A program made the position numbers and the translations under genes. Under the pieces are notes generated by a model. It was not told the origin of the DNA. It made no database searches and was given only the letters and a program-made list of their open reading frames with translations. Shown one piece after another: positions 35,892-45,535 of a stretch of 64,000 nucleotides of DNA. The DNA is from Metabacillus malikii (GTDB taxonomy: Bacteria; Bacillota; Bacilli; Bacillales; Bacillaceae), in the NCBI RefSeq assembly GCF_030813355.1, contig NZ_JAUSUD010000019.1:1-64000 (forward strand). The letters are read 5' to 3'. The stretch's first letter is position 1, and every line of letters begins with the position of its first letter.

Positions 35892-36278
35892 ATGCGTGGG
35901 AGAGGTGAGACCCCGCAAGCGTTTACGCTGAGGAGAACGAAAAGCGTAGGCGGCTTGCTCATCGACGTACAAACTGGAGGGGCATCGACTGAGATAAAGG
36001 AATCACGATGAGCCGTATGGCGAATCGATGATGACTTATCGTAGGGAGATGACCTGAAGTTTGCTTGTTCGTGCCGCAAGGAGCTATGAGGCTCACCACC
36101 CACCCCCGCTATTGCTGAGTACCGTAGCGGAGACAAGCCTAAACGACAACTCAGTTAAAATTAAAAGCAACAATGTTTACGAAAACAGCATTCATTTATA
36201 TGAATAATTAATGTTTATTTGTTTAACTGTTTTCGTAGATTGTTTTTATGTAACAAGTGAAAAAGGGGATGAAAAAAG

Positions 36279-37463
36279 TTGAGGATTTTGCATACAGCGG
36301 ATTGGCATTTAGGACGTTCATTAGAAGGACGTAGCAGACTTTTAGAACAAGCGGATTTTATCGATGAGCTTGTTAAAATTGTTGAAGAAGAAGAGGTAGA
36401 TATGATTTTAATGGCTGGTGATGCGTTTGATACAGTGAATCCCCCAGCTGCTGCAGAACAATTGTTTTATGATGGAATTTCACGATTATCGGATTATGGA
36501 AAAAGACCAATCGTTGTCATCGCCGGGAACCATGATAACCCTGATAGACTTTCAGCAGCTTCTCCTTTAGCTGGTAATCACTCGATCCATCTCATCGGTT
36601 ATCCTACATCGGATGTATTACGAGTCGATGTCCCACGCGCCCAGCAGCAGATGATGCTCGCGGCATTAGCCTATCCTTCTGAAGCAAGGCTAGAACAAGT
36701 GTTATCAGAGAGTCATGATGAAGTGCTATTAAGAGATAAATATGATCAAAGAATTAGAGATTTATTTTCAATAATGAGCAAGCAGTTTCGGAATGATACA
36801 GTGAACATGGCAATGAGTCATATACATGTGGCAGGTGGAAGCTCCTCTGATTCAGAGCGACCAATTGAAGTAGGTGGAGCCTACACAGTTGCAGCGACAA
36901 GCATGCCTGAAGCAGCACAATATGTAGCATTAGGTCATCTGCATCGGCCGCAAACGATAAAAAGGGCAACATCTCTAACAAGGTATTCTGGTTCACCACT
37001 GGCTTATAGTTTTTCAGAAATTGGTTATGCCAAATCCGTTACAATTATAGATGCTGAACCGAATCAGCCTGTTGAAATAAAAGAAATCCCACTTTCCTCT
37101 GGAAAACCGCTTGTCAAATGGAAAGCAACAGAAGGGATTAGTCAGGTCCATAAATGGCTTGAGGATGGCCGTGACGCATCTGCTTGGATTGATTTAGAAA
37201 TCCATTTAACATCAACTTTATCAATTGAAGAGATTCACCGACTTAGAAAATGGCATGCTGGATTTATTCATATTCGTCCGGTGTTTTCGACTGATCAAAC
37301 CATTACTGAGACGAGGCAAGCGAATTTACCAATAGACCAATTGTTTACACAATTTTATGAGAAGCAAACAGGTGGAGCAAAACCAGAGGAAGAACTAATT
37401 AAGTTATTTCTAGAGCTTATAAATGAAGATGATGAGAGTACTGGGGAAGGTGAGCGTGAATGA
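36279..37463 (+). CDS. sbcD: Exonuclease subunit SbcD
   Basis: 394 residues. Calcineurin-like phosphoesterase with all metal motifs: HTADWHLGR, MAGDAFDT, AGNHDNPDRL, MSHIHVAGG and ALGHLHRPQ. Start is TTG 36279 behind AAAGGGGATG. The stop overlaps the sbcC start (ATGA), so the two are translationally coupled. SbcCD (Mre11-Rad50 type) opens hairpins and blocked DNA ends; it is notable that palindromic repeats lie directly upstream. Confidence 0.96.
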   Translation: MRILHTADWHLGRSLEGRSRLLEQADFIDELVKIVEEEEVDMILMAGDAFDTVNPPAAAEQLFYDGISRLSDYGKRPIVVIAGNHDNPDRLSAASPLAGNHSIHLIGYPTSDVLRVDVPRAQQQMMLAALAYPSEARLEQVLSESHDEVLLRDKYDQRIRDLFSIMSKQFRNDTVNMAMSHIHVAGGSSSDSERPIEVGGAYTVAATSMPEAAQYVALGHLHRPQTIKRATSLTRYSGSPLAYSFSEIGYAKSVTIIDAEPNQPVEIKEIPLSSGKPLVKWKATEGISQVHKWLEDGRDASAWIDLEIHLTSTLSIEEIHRLRKWHAGFIHIRPVFSTDQTITETRQANLPIDQLFTQFYEKQTGGAKPEEELIKLFLELINEDDESTGEGERE

Positions 37464-40400
37464 AACCGATTCAATTAACAGTATCAGGATTGCATAGCTT
37501 TAGAGAAAAGCAAACGATTCAATTTGATACTCTTTGTGATGGTGGAATATTTGGGATTTTTGGACCGACTGGAAGTGGGAAATCATCTATACTAGATGCG
37601 ATGACATTAGCTTTATACGGGAAGGTAGAGCGGGCTGCAAATAATACGCACGGCATTTTAAATCATGCTGAAGATAGTTTAAGTGTTTCCTTTACGTTTG
37701 AATTAGAAAGTGCCTCATCTAAAAAGAGTTATACGGTAGAACGTGTATTTAAGCGTGCCGATGAAATGAAAGTAAAAACGTCGATTTGCCGTTTAATAGA
37801 AGTAAATGAAGAATCAATCGTTCTAGCAGATAAAGCGGTAGAAGTGAATGATAAGATTAATGGTTTACTAGGATTAACAATTGATGATTTTACGAGAGCA
37901 GTTGTTTTACCTCAAGGGAAATTTGCTGAATTTCTTTCCTTAAAAGGTGCTGAACGAAGACAGATGCTGCAACGCTTATTTCATCTCGAACAATATGGCG
38001 ATCAATTGTTGAAGAAATTACGCACAAGACTTGCTTCAACAAAAATAAAACGTAACGAACTCGAAGCGGAAAAAAGTGGGCTTGGGGACGCTTCAAGTGC
38101 TGCGGTTACACAGGCAGAGGAACAGTTAAAAGCTGCGAACATCTTACTTATGAAAAGACAAGCTGAGCTTGAGAATATCACGAAAAAGTTTGAAGAGAAA
38201 CAGAAAATCTGGGAGCTTCAACTAGAAAAAGATAAGCTAAAAAAAGAAAAATCGTTGTTAGAAATAAAGAAAGACGATATTGCTCAATTACAACAACAAA
38301 TTAAGAAGGCAGAAGAGGCAGAAGTATTAAAGCCTTATGCAGAGGCATTACAAACAATTAAGCAAGAGAGGCAAGCTGCGGAAATCCAACTTCAAATTGC
38401 TGAAAAAAATTATGCGGCCATAAAAGAGAAGTATGAAAAGGAAAATGCAGCATATGAAGAAATTAGATTAGTAAAGAGCGAGCAGGAGCCTAAGCTTGTA
38501 GCTCAAAAAGAAAAGCTATTATACCTCCAACAAGTCGATGAGGAACGTCAATCAGAACAAAAGAAACTAGTACTTCTACAAAAAAATTATTCAACGATTG
38601 AAGACCAAATGGCTAAAGGTAAACAAGAATTATCAAAGGCAGAATCGTTAGTCGAAAAAGCGGTTGTGAAGCAACAACAATTGAAAGAGGAGATTATAAG
38701 TAATACCGTTTCATTAAAAGAAAGAGAAATGGTCCGTGCTGCAATAGATGCTAAAAATCAAATTGTCCAAAACAAGCAAAAGCTCGATGAAACAACCGAG
38801 ATATTAACTAAAAAGTTACACACTGTTGAAATTGAGAAAGAGAATTTAAATAAAGTTAGTAACGAGTTGCTAGACTGTAAGAAACTACTACGTGAGAAGT
38901 TTGGCATAATAAACAACTTGTATTTTCTTACCTCTGAACGTGAGAAGGAACATAGTGTATTAGTTAACAAGATTAAAAATAGGCTAGACTTTCAACTTAA
39001 ACAAGAAGAGATAGCTGCAAGCCATAAACTTGCTTTAAAACTTGTCAACCAGTTACATGATGGTGAGCCATGTCCTGTCTGTGGTTCATGTACTCATCCA
39101 AACCCTGCTCATGATAATGAGGCCTTGGAAGTATCCAGTAATCAATCGGATATCATCAAGCAGCAATTAGAACAAGTACAAGCCTTAGGTCAAGAAGGAA
39201 GCTCGATAAAAATTAAATTAGAAGGTCTCTCACAACAGTTAGTGTCTGAGTTCACGTTTTTACAAAGCATCGTAAAAGTAGATGAACGAACAGTTGAGAA
39301 ACTCATCGAAGAAGATTTGCCAAATGAGCAAGGTTATCAATTACTTCATAATGAGTATAAAGTTATTATGCAAGATTACTTACAATTGAAGCGTAGCGTC
39401 GAAGCAATAATCAAACAACTAAGAAATTTACAGCAAGAAGAAGTTAGGAAAACGGATTTAATAGCAGCAACGGATAAGGATTGTCAAGAATGGCAAGAAA
39501 AGCAGAAGCAATTGAATGATGTATACCAACTTTCTGTCAAAGATTATCAGGAGCAGTTTTCAATGATACCTCTTGATTTAGTTGAAAAACGTCAACAAGA
39601 CTTAACAATGAAGGATAAGGCGATTGAACATTTGAATGAGCGTATTGAAAAAAGCGTCCTTTTTATTGAAGAACAGCAAGAAAAAGTGAAGCAATGTGAA
39701 CAAAAAAATCAGCAGTTTCATGAACAAAAAATAGAGTTACAAGCTGCTATAAATACAAGCAAACAGCTAATTCTCGAAAAAGATGAAAAATTAAAAGAAG
39801 CACATACTACGAAGCCATTCCATCAACAAATTGAACTTGTCACTAGCAGGTTACATGAGTTAATAAGTAAGGAAAAAGAGCTTTATAAAATGTGGCAAGA
39901 AACAACTCGGGAATTACATGAACACCAAAGTTATCTTGCTGCAAATGAAAAAGCATTTGAGCATGTAAAGCAAAGATTAGAAGAAGCGGGACGTAAATGG
40001 GTTGAAGCATCTGAAGGAACTTCTTTTATTACAACAGAAGAAACGCTTTACTCTATCATTCCTCATGCAGAAAAAATGAGCATTAAAAAAGAAATTGAAA
40101 ATTATCAGGACAGGATGAAGCAATTAAAAACAAGCTTACAACAAATAGACGAAAAACTTGCATCTAATCAAGTAACCGTTGAAGAATGGCAACAGCTGCA
40201 ACAATTAAAGAATGAAGTAAAGGAGTTAGTGGATGAAGCACATTCAGTAAAAGGAGCAGCTAATCAGACTTTAACAGAATTATTAAAAAAACATGAACGG
40301 TTTATGGAGATTGAAAAGCAGCAAGTAAAGCTAGATGATTTACTGCAAAAACTTGAAAAATTACAATCAGTTTTCAAAGGTAACAGCTTTGTAGAATATG

Positions 40401-40852
40401 TTGCGGAAGAACAGCTTATCCAAGTTAGCAAATCAGCCTCGGAAAGACTTAGCTTGTTAACTCGTGGGAGATATGCAATCGAGGTTGATTCACAAGGTGG
40501 ATTTATTATGCGAGATGATGCAAATGGTGGCGTCAGAAGACCGGTATCGTCACTCTCAGGTGGGGAAACATTCTTAACATCATTAGCATTAGCACTTTCT
40601 TTATCGACACAAATCCAATTACGTGGCGAGTATCCGTTGCAATTTTTCTTCTTGGATGAGGGCTTTGGTACATTGGATGCGGACTTACTTGATACGGTTG
40701 TGACATCACTCGAAAAATTACAAGCTCAAAATCTATCAGTAGGTGTCATCAGTCACGTAGCTGAGCTAAGAGCACGATTACCGAAAAAGCTTATCGTCAC
40801 TCCAGCTGAGCCTTCTGGAAAAGGAACGACGGTTTCGATTGAGACGATTTAG
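37460..40852 (+). CDS. sbcC: Exonuclease subunit SbcC (Rad50-like ATPase)
   Basis: 1,130 residues. N-terminal Walker A FGPTGSGKSSILDAM (about 31-45), long coiled coils (about 180-530 and 600-960), zinc hook CPVC (Cys538 and Cys541), and C-terminal signature SLSGGETFLTSLALALSLS plus Walker B FFLDEGFGTLD. It is the ATPase partner of SbcD for cutting DNA hairpins. The ATG at 37460 overlaps the sbcD stop by 4 bases. Confidence 0.96.
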   Translation: MKPIQLTVSGLHSFREKQTIQFDTLCDGGIFGIFGPTGSGKSSILDAMTLALYGKVERAANNTHGILNHAEDSLSVSFTFELESASSKKSYTVERVFKRADEMKVKTSICRLIEVNEESIVLADKAVEVNDKINGLLGLTIDDFTRAVVLPQGKFAEFLSLKGAERRQMLQRLFHLEQYGDQLLKKLRTRLASTKIKRNELEAEKSGLGDASSAAVTQAEEQLKAANILLMKRQAELENITKKFEEKQKIWELQLEKDKLKKEKSLLEIKKDDIAQLQQQIKKAEEAEVLKPYAEALQTIKQERQAAEIQLQIAEKNYAAIKEKYEKENAAYEEIRLVKSEQEPKLVAQKEKLLYLQQVDEERQSEQKKLVLLQKNYSTIEDQMAKGKQELSKAESLVEKAVVKQQQLKEEIISNTVSLKEREMVRAAIDAKNQIVQNKQKLDETTEILTKKLHTVEIEKENLNKVSNELLDCKKLLREKFGIINNLYFLTSEREKEHSVLVNKIKNRLDFQLKQEEIAASHKLALKLVNQLHDGEPCPVCGSCTHPNPAHDNEALEVSSNQSDIIKQQLEQVQALGQEGSSIKIKLEGLSQQLVSEFTFLQSIVKVDERTVEKLIEEDLPNEQGYQLLHNEYKVIMQDYLQLKRSVEAIIKQLRNLQQEEVRKTDLIAATDKDCQEWQEKQKQLNDVYQLSVKDYQEQFSMIPLDLVEKRQQDLTMKDKAIEHLNERIEKSVLFIEEQQEKVKQCEQKNQQFHEQKIELQAAINTSKQLILEKDEKLKEAHTTKPFHQQIELVTSRLHELISKEKELYKMWQETTRELHEHQSYLAANEKAFEHVKQRLEEAGRKWVEASEGTSFITTEETLYSIIPHAEKMSIKKEIENYQDRMKQLKTSLQQIDEKLASNQVTVEEWQQLQQLKNEVKELVDEAHSVKGAANQTLTELLKKHERFMEIEKQQVKLDDLLQKLEKLQSVFKGNSFVEYVAEEQLIQVSKSASERLSLLTRGRYAIEVDSQGGFIMRDDANGGVRRPVSSLSGGETFLTSLALALSLSTQIQLRGEYPLQFFFLDEGFGTLDADLLDTVVTSLEKLQAQNLSVGVISHVAELRARLPKKLIVTPAEPSGKGTTVSIETI

Positions 40853-40961
40853 ATTCAAAGAAATTATTAAAAATAATATGCCTCTGTATATTGGTTGTTG
40901 AAACAGCGATAATATAAAATATTCAAGCGTAGTCATATGCACAACGAATAAAAGTAAAATC

Positions 40962-41011
40962 GGTCAGACCCCTTATATACAAACGATAGACAAGTAGAGG
41001 GGTCCGACCTT
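40962..41011. terminator. Bidirectional terminator sbcC / gerPF
   Basis: GGTCAGACCCCT and AGGGGTCCGACC pair with one mismatch. TTT follows on the plus strand and AAAATTTTACTTTT-like T-rich sequence on the minus strand. It lies between convergent sbcC and gerPF. Confidence 0.78.
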
Positions 41012-41022
41012 TATATTCAAGT

Positions 41023-41241
41023 TTAATTATTTGCGGTCATGTTTTGGTCTGCGACATCAGGATCGATCATGTTAGTAGCATTTAAGACATTGTTGACGAC
41101 ATGGAAATCTCCTGTGTTTCCAGCACCAGACCCAGAGGCTGTTTTTGATTGACTTTTAGGTGATAAATAAAATGAATCTCCAAAGTTTACGACACCACCA
41201 CCAACACTATTAATCTTTATTGGACCTACGATTGCTGGCAT
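41023..41241 (-). CDS. gerPF: Spore germination protein GerPF
   Basis: 72 residues. GerPA/GerPF family: MPAIVGPIKINSVGGGVVNFGDSFYLSPKS and a Gly/Asn-rich middle GSGSGAGNTGDFH. Last gene of the gerPABCDEF operon. GerP proteins sit in the inner spore coat and let germinants pass to their receptors. Confidence 0.95.
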   Translation of the reverse strand: MPAIVGPIKINSVGGGVVNFGDSFYLSPKSQSKTASGSGAGNTGDFHVVNNVLNATNMIDPDVADQNMTANN

Positions 41242-41323
41242 ATAAAAAACATCCTTTTTGATTTCTCTAGTACTTTACTCTATGCATACAAGTTGAAAAT
41301 CGTTCTCTAAAGATGTCTTTGAA

Positions 41324-41689
41324 TTAATCTAGAGGATGTCTAATATGAAGTATTCGTGATTCGCATTTTATATCTTTTGATGAACCGATTTGAAAGACGG
41401 CTGCACTAGACAGAGCGGTTACTGAAACCGTATTGACATTTATACTAGCATTTTCATGAAAAAAGCTTGTAGTGATTCTTTCATAAAATATCGGATACGG
41501 AATGTCTTCATCAAAGACTGGATATTGATGAAGGTTACCTTCATTCCCGAAATATTTTTCCTCTTCACGTTGCTCAGCTAATACTTTTACGTTTGGTGTA
41601 ATATTCATAGAGTCACCAATCGAAAACACAGAGCTTAAACCGATAGAGTTGACATAAACGGACTTTACTTTAGAAAACCGGCTAATCAT
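41324..41689 (-). CDS. gerPE: Spore germination protein GerPE
   Basis: 121 residues. Pattern VKSVYVNSIGLSSVFSIGDSMNITPNV near the start and NVNTVSVTALSSAAVFQIGSS near the end, two related GerP-type half units. Its ATG overlaps the gerPD stop (ATGA on the minus strand). Confidence 0.92.
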   Translation of the reverse strand: MISRFSKVKSVYVNSIGLSSVFSIGDSMNITPNVKVLAEQREEEKYFGNEGNLHQYPVFDEDIPYPIFYERITTSFFHENASINVNTVSVTALSSAAVFQIGSSKDIKCESRILHIRHPLD

Positions 41690-41862
41690 TGCGGAGCCAG
41701 CGGTACATACGGACCAATAATTAACGATTCTGGAGGTGTATCAAATATGGACGACATCGAAATGGTATTTGTATCACCGATTAAAAAAACCGATGAACTA
41801 GATACACCAACGACCCGTATACACTCAACATGGATATTTCGATTCACAACGGTGAAATTCAT
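41686..41862 (-). CDS. gerPD: Spore germination protein GerPD, 58 residues
   Basis: Short minus-strand frame: MNFTVVNRNIHVECIRVVGV, SSSSVFLIGDTNTISMSSIF and DTPPESLIIGPYVPLAPQ. Length (58) and the SSSVF.IGDT and DTPPESLIIGP blocks match B. subtilis GerPD. Start and stop both overlap neighbours by 4 bases (ATGA with gerPC and gerPE), so it lies tightly inside the operon. Confidence 0.95.
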   Translation of the reverse strand: MNFTVVNRNIHVECIRVVGVSSSSVFLIGDTNTISMSSIFDTPPESLIIGPYVPLAPQ

Positions 41863-42485
41863 GGTGTTCCTCCTTCTTTTGGTAAGTGTTGCATGAAGTG
41901 TGTAATAGAATCTTCAACATCTTTTTTGACCTTGTTAACAATTCGGTCTTTATGTTCAGAAAATTGATGGACATCATTAATTGGCTGGCTATTCATGTAA
42001 TACTGGATCCTGCCATCAACTTGTTTTCGGATGTCTTCAATGATATGTCTTCTATGTGGCTCATCTAATCGTAACTGTAATTGTTGTTCGGCAGCTTCAA
42101 GATAAGCGATACAATCTTTATTTAAAAAATGTTGTATCTCCTCATGACATTGCTGGAAAAGCTGTTCATTTAATTGTCTATGTTGCTGTTGACTTGTGAC
42201 ATCATTATGAATATTCATATTTTGATGCTGAACCTCAAATTGGTCGATTTGATTAGGATCTGTAGGATTTAAGCCGATGTTTAAGGTACCTTCTAATCGT
42301 TCAACCTTTAGCTGATCAAATTTATATTCAATTTTCTCGATATTTGTACTCGGTTTACTTTTGATTTCTTCAACTTCCGATTGAAGAGCGTCAATTGTCT
42401 TTGAGAGTTGATTCAGCTTTTGCTCTTGATGCTGTATATATTGTTGGAGCTGGTGCAGGCTTTTCATCATTTCATTTGTGTACAT
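41859..42485 (-). CDS. gerPC: Spore germination protein GerPC
   Basis: 208 residues from the ATG at 42485 (MYTNEMMKSLHQLQ), which has GGGGTGAAC upstream; an in-frame ATG at 42503 has no site. N-terminal coiled coil (QQYIQHQEQKLNQLSKTIDALQSEVEEIK), then a GerPC domain with EHKDRIVNKVKKDVEDSITHFMQHLP at the end. Length is close to the 205 of B. subtilis. Confidence 0.92.
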   Translation of the reverse strand: MYTNEMMKSLHQLQQYIQHQEQKLNQLSKTIDALQSEVEEIKSKPSTNIEKIEYKFDQLKVERLEGTLNIGLNPTDPNQIDQFEVQHQNMNIHNDVTSQQQHRQLNEQLFQQCHEEIQHFLNKDCIAYLEAAEQQLQLRLDEPHRRHIIEDIRKQVDGRIQYYMNSQPINDVHQFSEHKDRIVNKVKKDVEDSITHFMQHLPKEGGTP

Positions 42486-42589
42486 AGTGTTCACCCCGTT
42501 CATTCACAAAAGTTGCTACAATAAATATATGCACCACGTTCATTTGGGTGAATGCCTATTTAGGTTTGCTACTTAACCATTCGTAATTA

Positions 42590-42820
42590 TTATGTTACAG
42601 GGGATGTTAAAGGAACTGAAAACGTACCTGTTTCCTCTAACACTCCAGTAGGTGATTGAGAACCAATTTCCGGTGCTGATTCAGTAAAACCTCCTGTATT
42701 ATATAGGTTAGAAAGTGGTTTAATAATTCCTGCAGACCCTATTTGAAACACAGAAGAATTATTGACAGCATCTACACGCAAGTAGTTAATGTTAATTGAT
42801 TGATTAATATAAAAATTCAT
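42590..42820 (-). CDS. gerPB: Spore germination protein GerPB
   Basis: 76 residues. MNFYINQSININYLRVDAV, NNSSVFQIGSAGIIKPLSNLYNTGGF: typical GerPB N-terminus with the SSVFQIGS block shared by the family. Lies between gerPA and gerPC in the operon. Confidence 0.94.
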   Translation of the reverse strand: MNFYINQSININYLRVDAVNNSSVFQIGSAGIIKPLSNLYNTGGFTESAPEIGSQSPTGVLEETGTFSVPLTSPVT

Positions 42821-42831
42821 TACCTACCCTC

Positions 42832-43053
42832 CTATAAATTAGCTGCTGTAGGCTGGTCTACTACATCATTATCATACGTATTCGTAACAGAATGCTGATT
42901 ATAAATATTCAATCCGTCTCCAGTATTAAACGAACCGGCCCCAGCAAAAGTTTTTACTTCACTGTAGGGAGAAATCGTAATACAATCGCCAACATGGACG
43001 ACACTACTTGAACCGACACTATTTACTTTAAATGCACCTACAATTGCTGGCAT
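42832..43053 (-). CDS. gerPA: Spore germination protein GerPA
   Basis: 73 residues from the ATG at 43053 ([23 protein letters not shown]), with AAAAGGAATG upstream; longer in-frame starts would add residues absent from the family. First gene of the six-gene gerP operon, which is normally switched on late in the mother cell by sigma-K. I do not see an unambiguous sigma-K promoter in the 250 bases upstream. Confidence 0.94.
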   Translation of the reverse strand: MPAIVGAFKVNSVGSSSVVHVGDCITISPYSEVKTFAGAGSFNTGDGLNIYNQHSVTNTYDNDVVDQPTAANL

Positions 43054-43310
43054 TGTGAACATTCCTTTTATTAGTTTTATTCCGGTGCAAACCGTCCGTA
43101 AGACTCCCAACTCAAAATATGAAGTGATTTTCAGATGTTTAAGCGGGAGATAACAGACACTAACACCCCGATTGGTTCCATTAACAATCAGTGGATAGCA
43201 ATATGTTTGAAGTATCACTTTATGGTTACTTATACTAATATGATTGACCGAGTATTTTTGTGTAAGATAGTATTGATAACTAATTGTATTACTGTAAGGA
43301 GAGATGATTC

Positions 43311-44096
43311 GTGTTTGATGCCCATATACATCTTGACCAATATGAAGTTGAGAACCTAAAGGAACAAATATCTATATGGGAGGAAAAAGGTGTCAAGGGA
43401 GTGCTGGCAGTTGCTTCGAACTTGAAATCCAGTTATGATACGCTTAAGCTAAAACAGAATTATCCGGACTTTGTCTACGCAGCGATCGGTCATCATCCTG
43501 AGGGTGATCCTCCAAATGATAAAGATTTATATGAACTAACTGAGTTAATTAGCAAAGAAAGGAATAGTTTATCTGGAGTAGGAGAAATTGGTCTCCCAAC
43601 CTATAAAAAAACAGAGCTTTATGAAATCCACAAACAGGAAAGGTTTATCGATGTTTTGGAAATATTATTAGCAACAGCAAAACAAGAACAGCTACCTGTT
43701 TCTTTACATGCAGTACATGAAGAAGCAGAAACGGTATTAGCTTCGCTACGGAAAACACATACCGTTAGAGCACATTTTCATTGGTTAAAGGCCAAACCTA
43801 ATATTGTCGACGACATTATCCAAAATGACTTTTATATTTCGGTTACACCAGAAGTATGTTACCGGGAACGTGACCAAGAGCTTGCTAGGAGAATTCCCAT
43901 CGACAAGTTATTAATTGAAACAGATGGACCATGGCAGTTTAATGGACCCTTTGAAGATAAACAAACTACTCCATTATTACTAAAGGATATAACGTCATGT
44001 TTAGCGAATATTCTACATATCCCAAAAAAGGAGTTAGCAAATCAACTTGTCCTAAATGCAAAACAGTTTTGGAATACGATGAATGAATATACATAG
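43311..44096 (+). CDS. TatD-family metal-dependent hydrolase
   Basis: 261 residues, start GTG 43311 behind AAGGAGAG. TatD pattern: [44 protein letters not shown] and ETDGPWQF; all candidate metal ligands are present. TatD-type enzymes are DNA 3'-exonucleases, but this branch is a lesser-known relative (shorter signature around GEIGL and an ETDGPW motif). yisK follows 9 bases later, so the two form an operon. Confidence 0.88.
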   Translation: MFDAHIHLDQYEVENLKEQISIWEEKGVKGVLAVASNLKSSYDTLKLKQNYPDFVYAAIGHHPEGDPPNDKDLYELTELISKERNSLSGVGEIGLPTYKKTELYEIHKQERFIDVLEILLATAKQEQLPVSLHAVHEEAETVLASLRKTHTVRAHFHWLKAKPNIVDDIIQNDFYISVTPEVCYRERDQELARRIPIDKLLIETDGPWQFNGPFEDKQTTPLLLKDITSCLANILHIPKKELANQLVLNAKQFWNTMNEYT

Positions 44097-44105
44097 GAGG
44101 TTTTT

Positions 44106-45011
44106 ATGAAGTTTGTTACAGCGATGATACATAAGGAGCAATTTATAGGTGTATTACATGGAGAACGGGTTATCGATATACATAAGGCAGAAAAGGATAT
44201 CTTTGAAATTGTCTCGTTTCCAGGTACATTATTTGAATGTTTAAAGCTTGGAGACAAATTTGTACAGGATGTCCAACAAATCATAGACAAAATCAGCGAG
44301 GAAGGTTCTGAGTCCTATTTATATCCAATCGAAGAAGTTACAATTCTTCCTCCAATACCAAGGCCTTCGAAAAATATATTTTGTGTAGGAAAAAACTATC
44401 GAGAGCATGCCATTGAAATGGGTAGTGTAGAGGATATTCCAGAACATGTTATGTTATTTTCAAAAGCTCCGACAACTGTTATCGGCCACTTTGCAGAGGT
44501 TGATCCACATCTACATATAACAAGCCAATTAGATTATGAAGGTGAGTTAGCGGTAATCATCGGTAAAAGTGGAAAACAGATAAGCGAAGCTGATGCAATG
44601 GACTATGTTTTTGGTTATACGATTATTAATGATATAACAGCGCGGAATTTACAGGCGCAACATAAACAATTCTTATTAGGTAAAAGCTTAGACACATCTT
44701 GTCCAATGGGACCTTGCATTGTACATAAATCAGCTATTAGTAATCCATATGATTTGTCCATTACGACAAAAGTAAATAATGAAGTAAGACAAGCTGGCAA
44801 TACAAAAGATATGATTTTTACGATTGAGCAGATTATCTCGACGATTTCCCAAGGTACGACACTTGAAGCAGGAGATATTATTGCAACAGGGACACCTGCT
44901 GGAGTTGGCAAAGGTTTTAATCCGCCAAAATATTTGCTGCCAGGAGATGTTATTGACATCGAAATAAGCTCAATTGGAACATTAACGAACAAAATAAAAG
45001 CGGAAAACTAG
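44106..45011 (+). CDS. yisK: Fumarylacetoacetate hydrolase family protein YisK
   Basis: 301 residues, the same as B. subtilis YisK. C-terminal FAH domain with NIFCVGKNYREHAIEMG, LDYEGELAVIIGKSG (metal-binding Glu residues), GYTIINDITARNLQ and GDIIATGTPAGVG. B. subtilis YisK decarboxylates oxaloacetate and affects cell width. Start ATG 44106 right after AGGAGG. Confidence 0.93.
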   Translation: MKFVTAMIHKEQFIGVLHGERVIDIHKAEKDIFEIVSFPGTLFECLKLGDKFVQDVQQIIDKISEEGSESYLYPIEEVTILPPIPRPSKNIFCVGKNYREHAIEMGSVEDIPEHVMLFSKAPTTVIGHFAEVDPHLHITSQLDYEGELAVIIGKSGKQISEADAMDYVFGYTIINDITARNLQAQHKQFLLGKSLDTSCPMGPCIVHKSAISNPYDLSITTKVNNEVRQAGNTKDMIFTIEQIISTISQGTTLEAGDIIATGTPAGVGKGFNPPKYLLPGDVIDIEISSIGTLTNKIKAEN

Positions 45012-45114
45012 ACATCATTCATGAAATAGACACAAGATATGAAATGTTTCGAGTTGTTTGGTTAAATTCTAGATAGAAACATGCTAAAATAAGGTTGTTA
45101 AGGAGGTTATACAT

Positions 45115-45474
45115 ATGACACATGCCCATATTACAACATGGCTAATTGCGATTATTCTATTCTTTGTTGTGAATGCTTTACTTAAATCAAAAAAAGACAA
45201 ACAGGCAAAAATTACCCACATGGTTTTAAGACTCTTTTACATCCTGATTATTGTAACAGGGGTCATTATAACAGTGGGATTATCGAAAATTGATGGTGAG
45301 TATATTGGGAAAATCATTCTTGGTATATTAACAATCGGAATGATGGAAATGGTACTCGCAAAAGTGAAAAAAGGAAAGCCAGCGAAAGTATTCTGGATTT
45401 TATTCTTTGTTATCTTTATTTTAACAGTTCTGTTAGGGTTACGACTACCACTAGGGTTTTGGGTTTTTAAATAA
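45115..45474 (+). CDS. yisL: UPF0344 membrane protein YisL
   Basis: 119 residues with four hydrophobic segments (about 7-25, 38-58, 65-82, 92-112). Strong AAGGAGG upstream. Length and position after yisK match B. subtilis YisL (118 residues). Function unknown. Confidence 0.88.
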   Translation: MTHAHITTWLIAIILFFVVNALLKSKKDKQAKITHMVLRLFYILIIVTGVIITVGLSKIDGEYIGKIILGILTIGMMEMVLAKVKKGKPAKVFWILFFVIFILTVLLGLRLPLGFWVFK

Positions 45475-45478
45475 TATG

Positions 45479-45508
45479 AAAGAGGCTGCCTTTGGTTAGC
45501 CTCTTTTC
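45479..45508 (+). terminator. Terminator after yisL
   Basis: AAAGAGGCTG/AGCCTCTTTT hairpin with loop CCTTTGGTT, ending in TTTT. Confidence 0.85.
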
Positions 45509-45535
45509 ATTGTTGCTAAGGAAAATATAAAATCT

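Larger units (their letters stand above)
35534..36189 (+). repeat. Long intergenic repeat, split by an insertion
   Basis: Left end GCTGTTTTC (35534-35542), right end GAAAACAGC (36181-36189): perfect 9-base terminal inverted repeats. Between them are the blocks shared with 59459-59829 (TTTTCTAAAAGATTGTGG, GCACTAAC, TTGGAGC, CGTAGGCGGCTTGC, CATCGACGTACAAACTGGAG, GAGATAAAGGAATCACGATG, GACTTATCGTAGGGAG). After removing the 275 bp insertion and one 8-base duplication the element is 373 bases, against 371 for the other full copy. It separates addA from sbcD. Confidence 0.82.

Noticed and set aside
42504-42589. Sigma-K promoter inside the gerP operon
   Set aside because: No convincing -35/-10 pair was visible; the genes are close enough to be one transcript.
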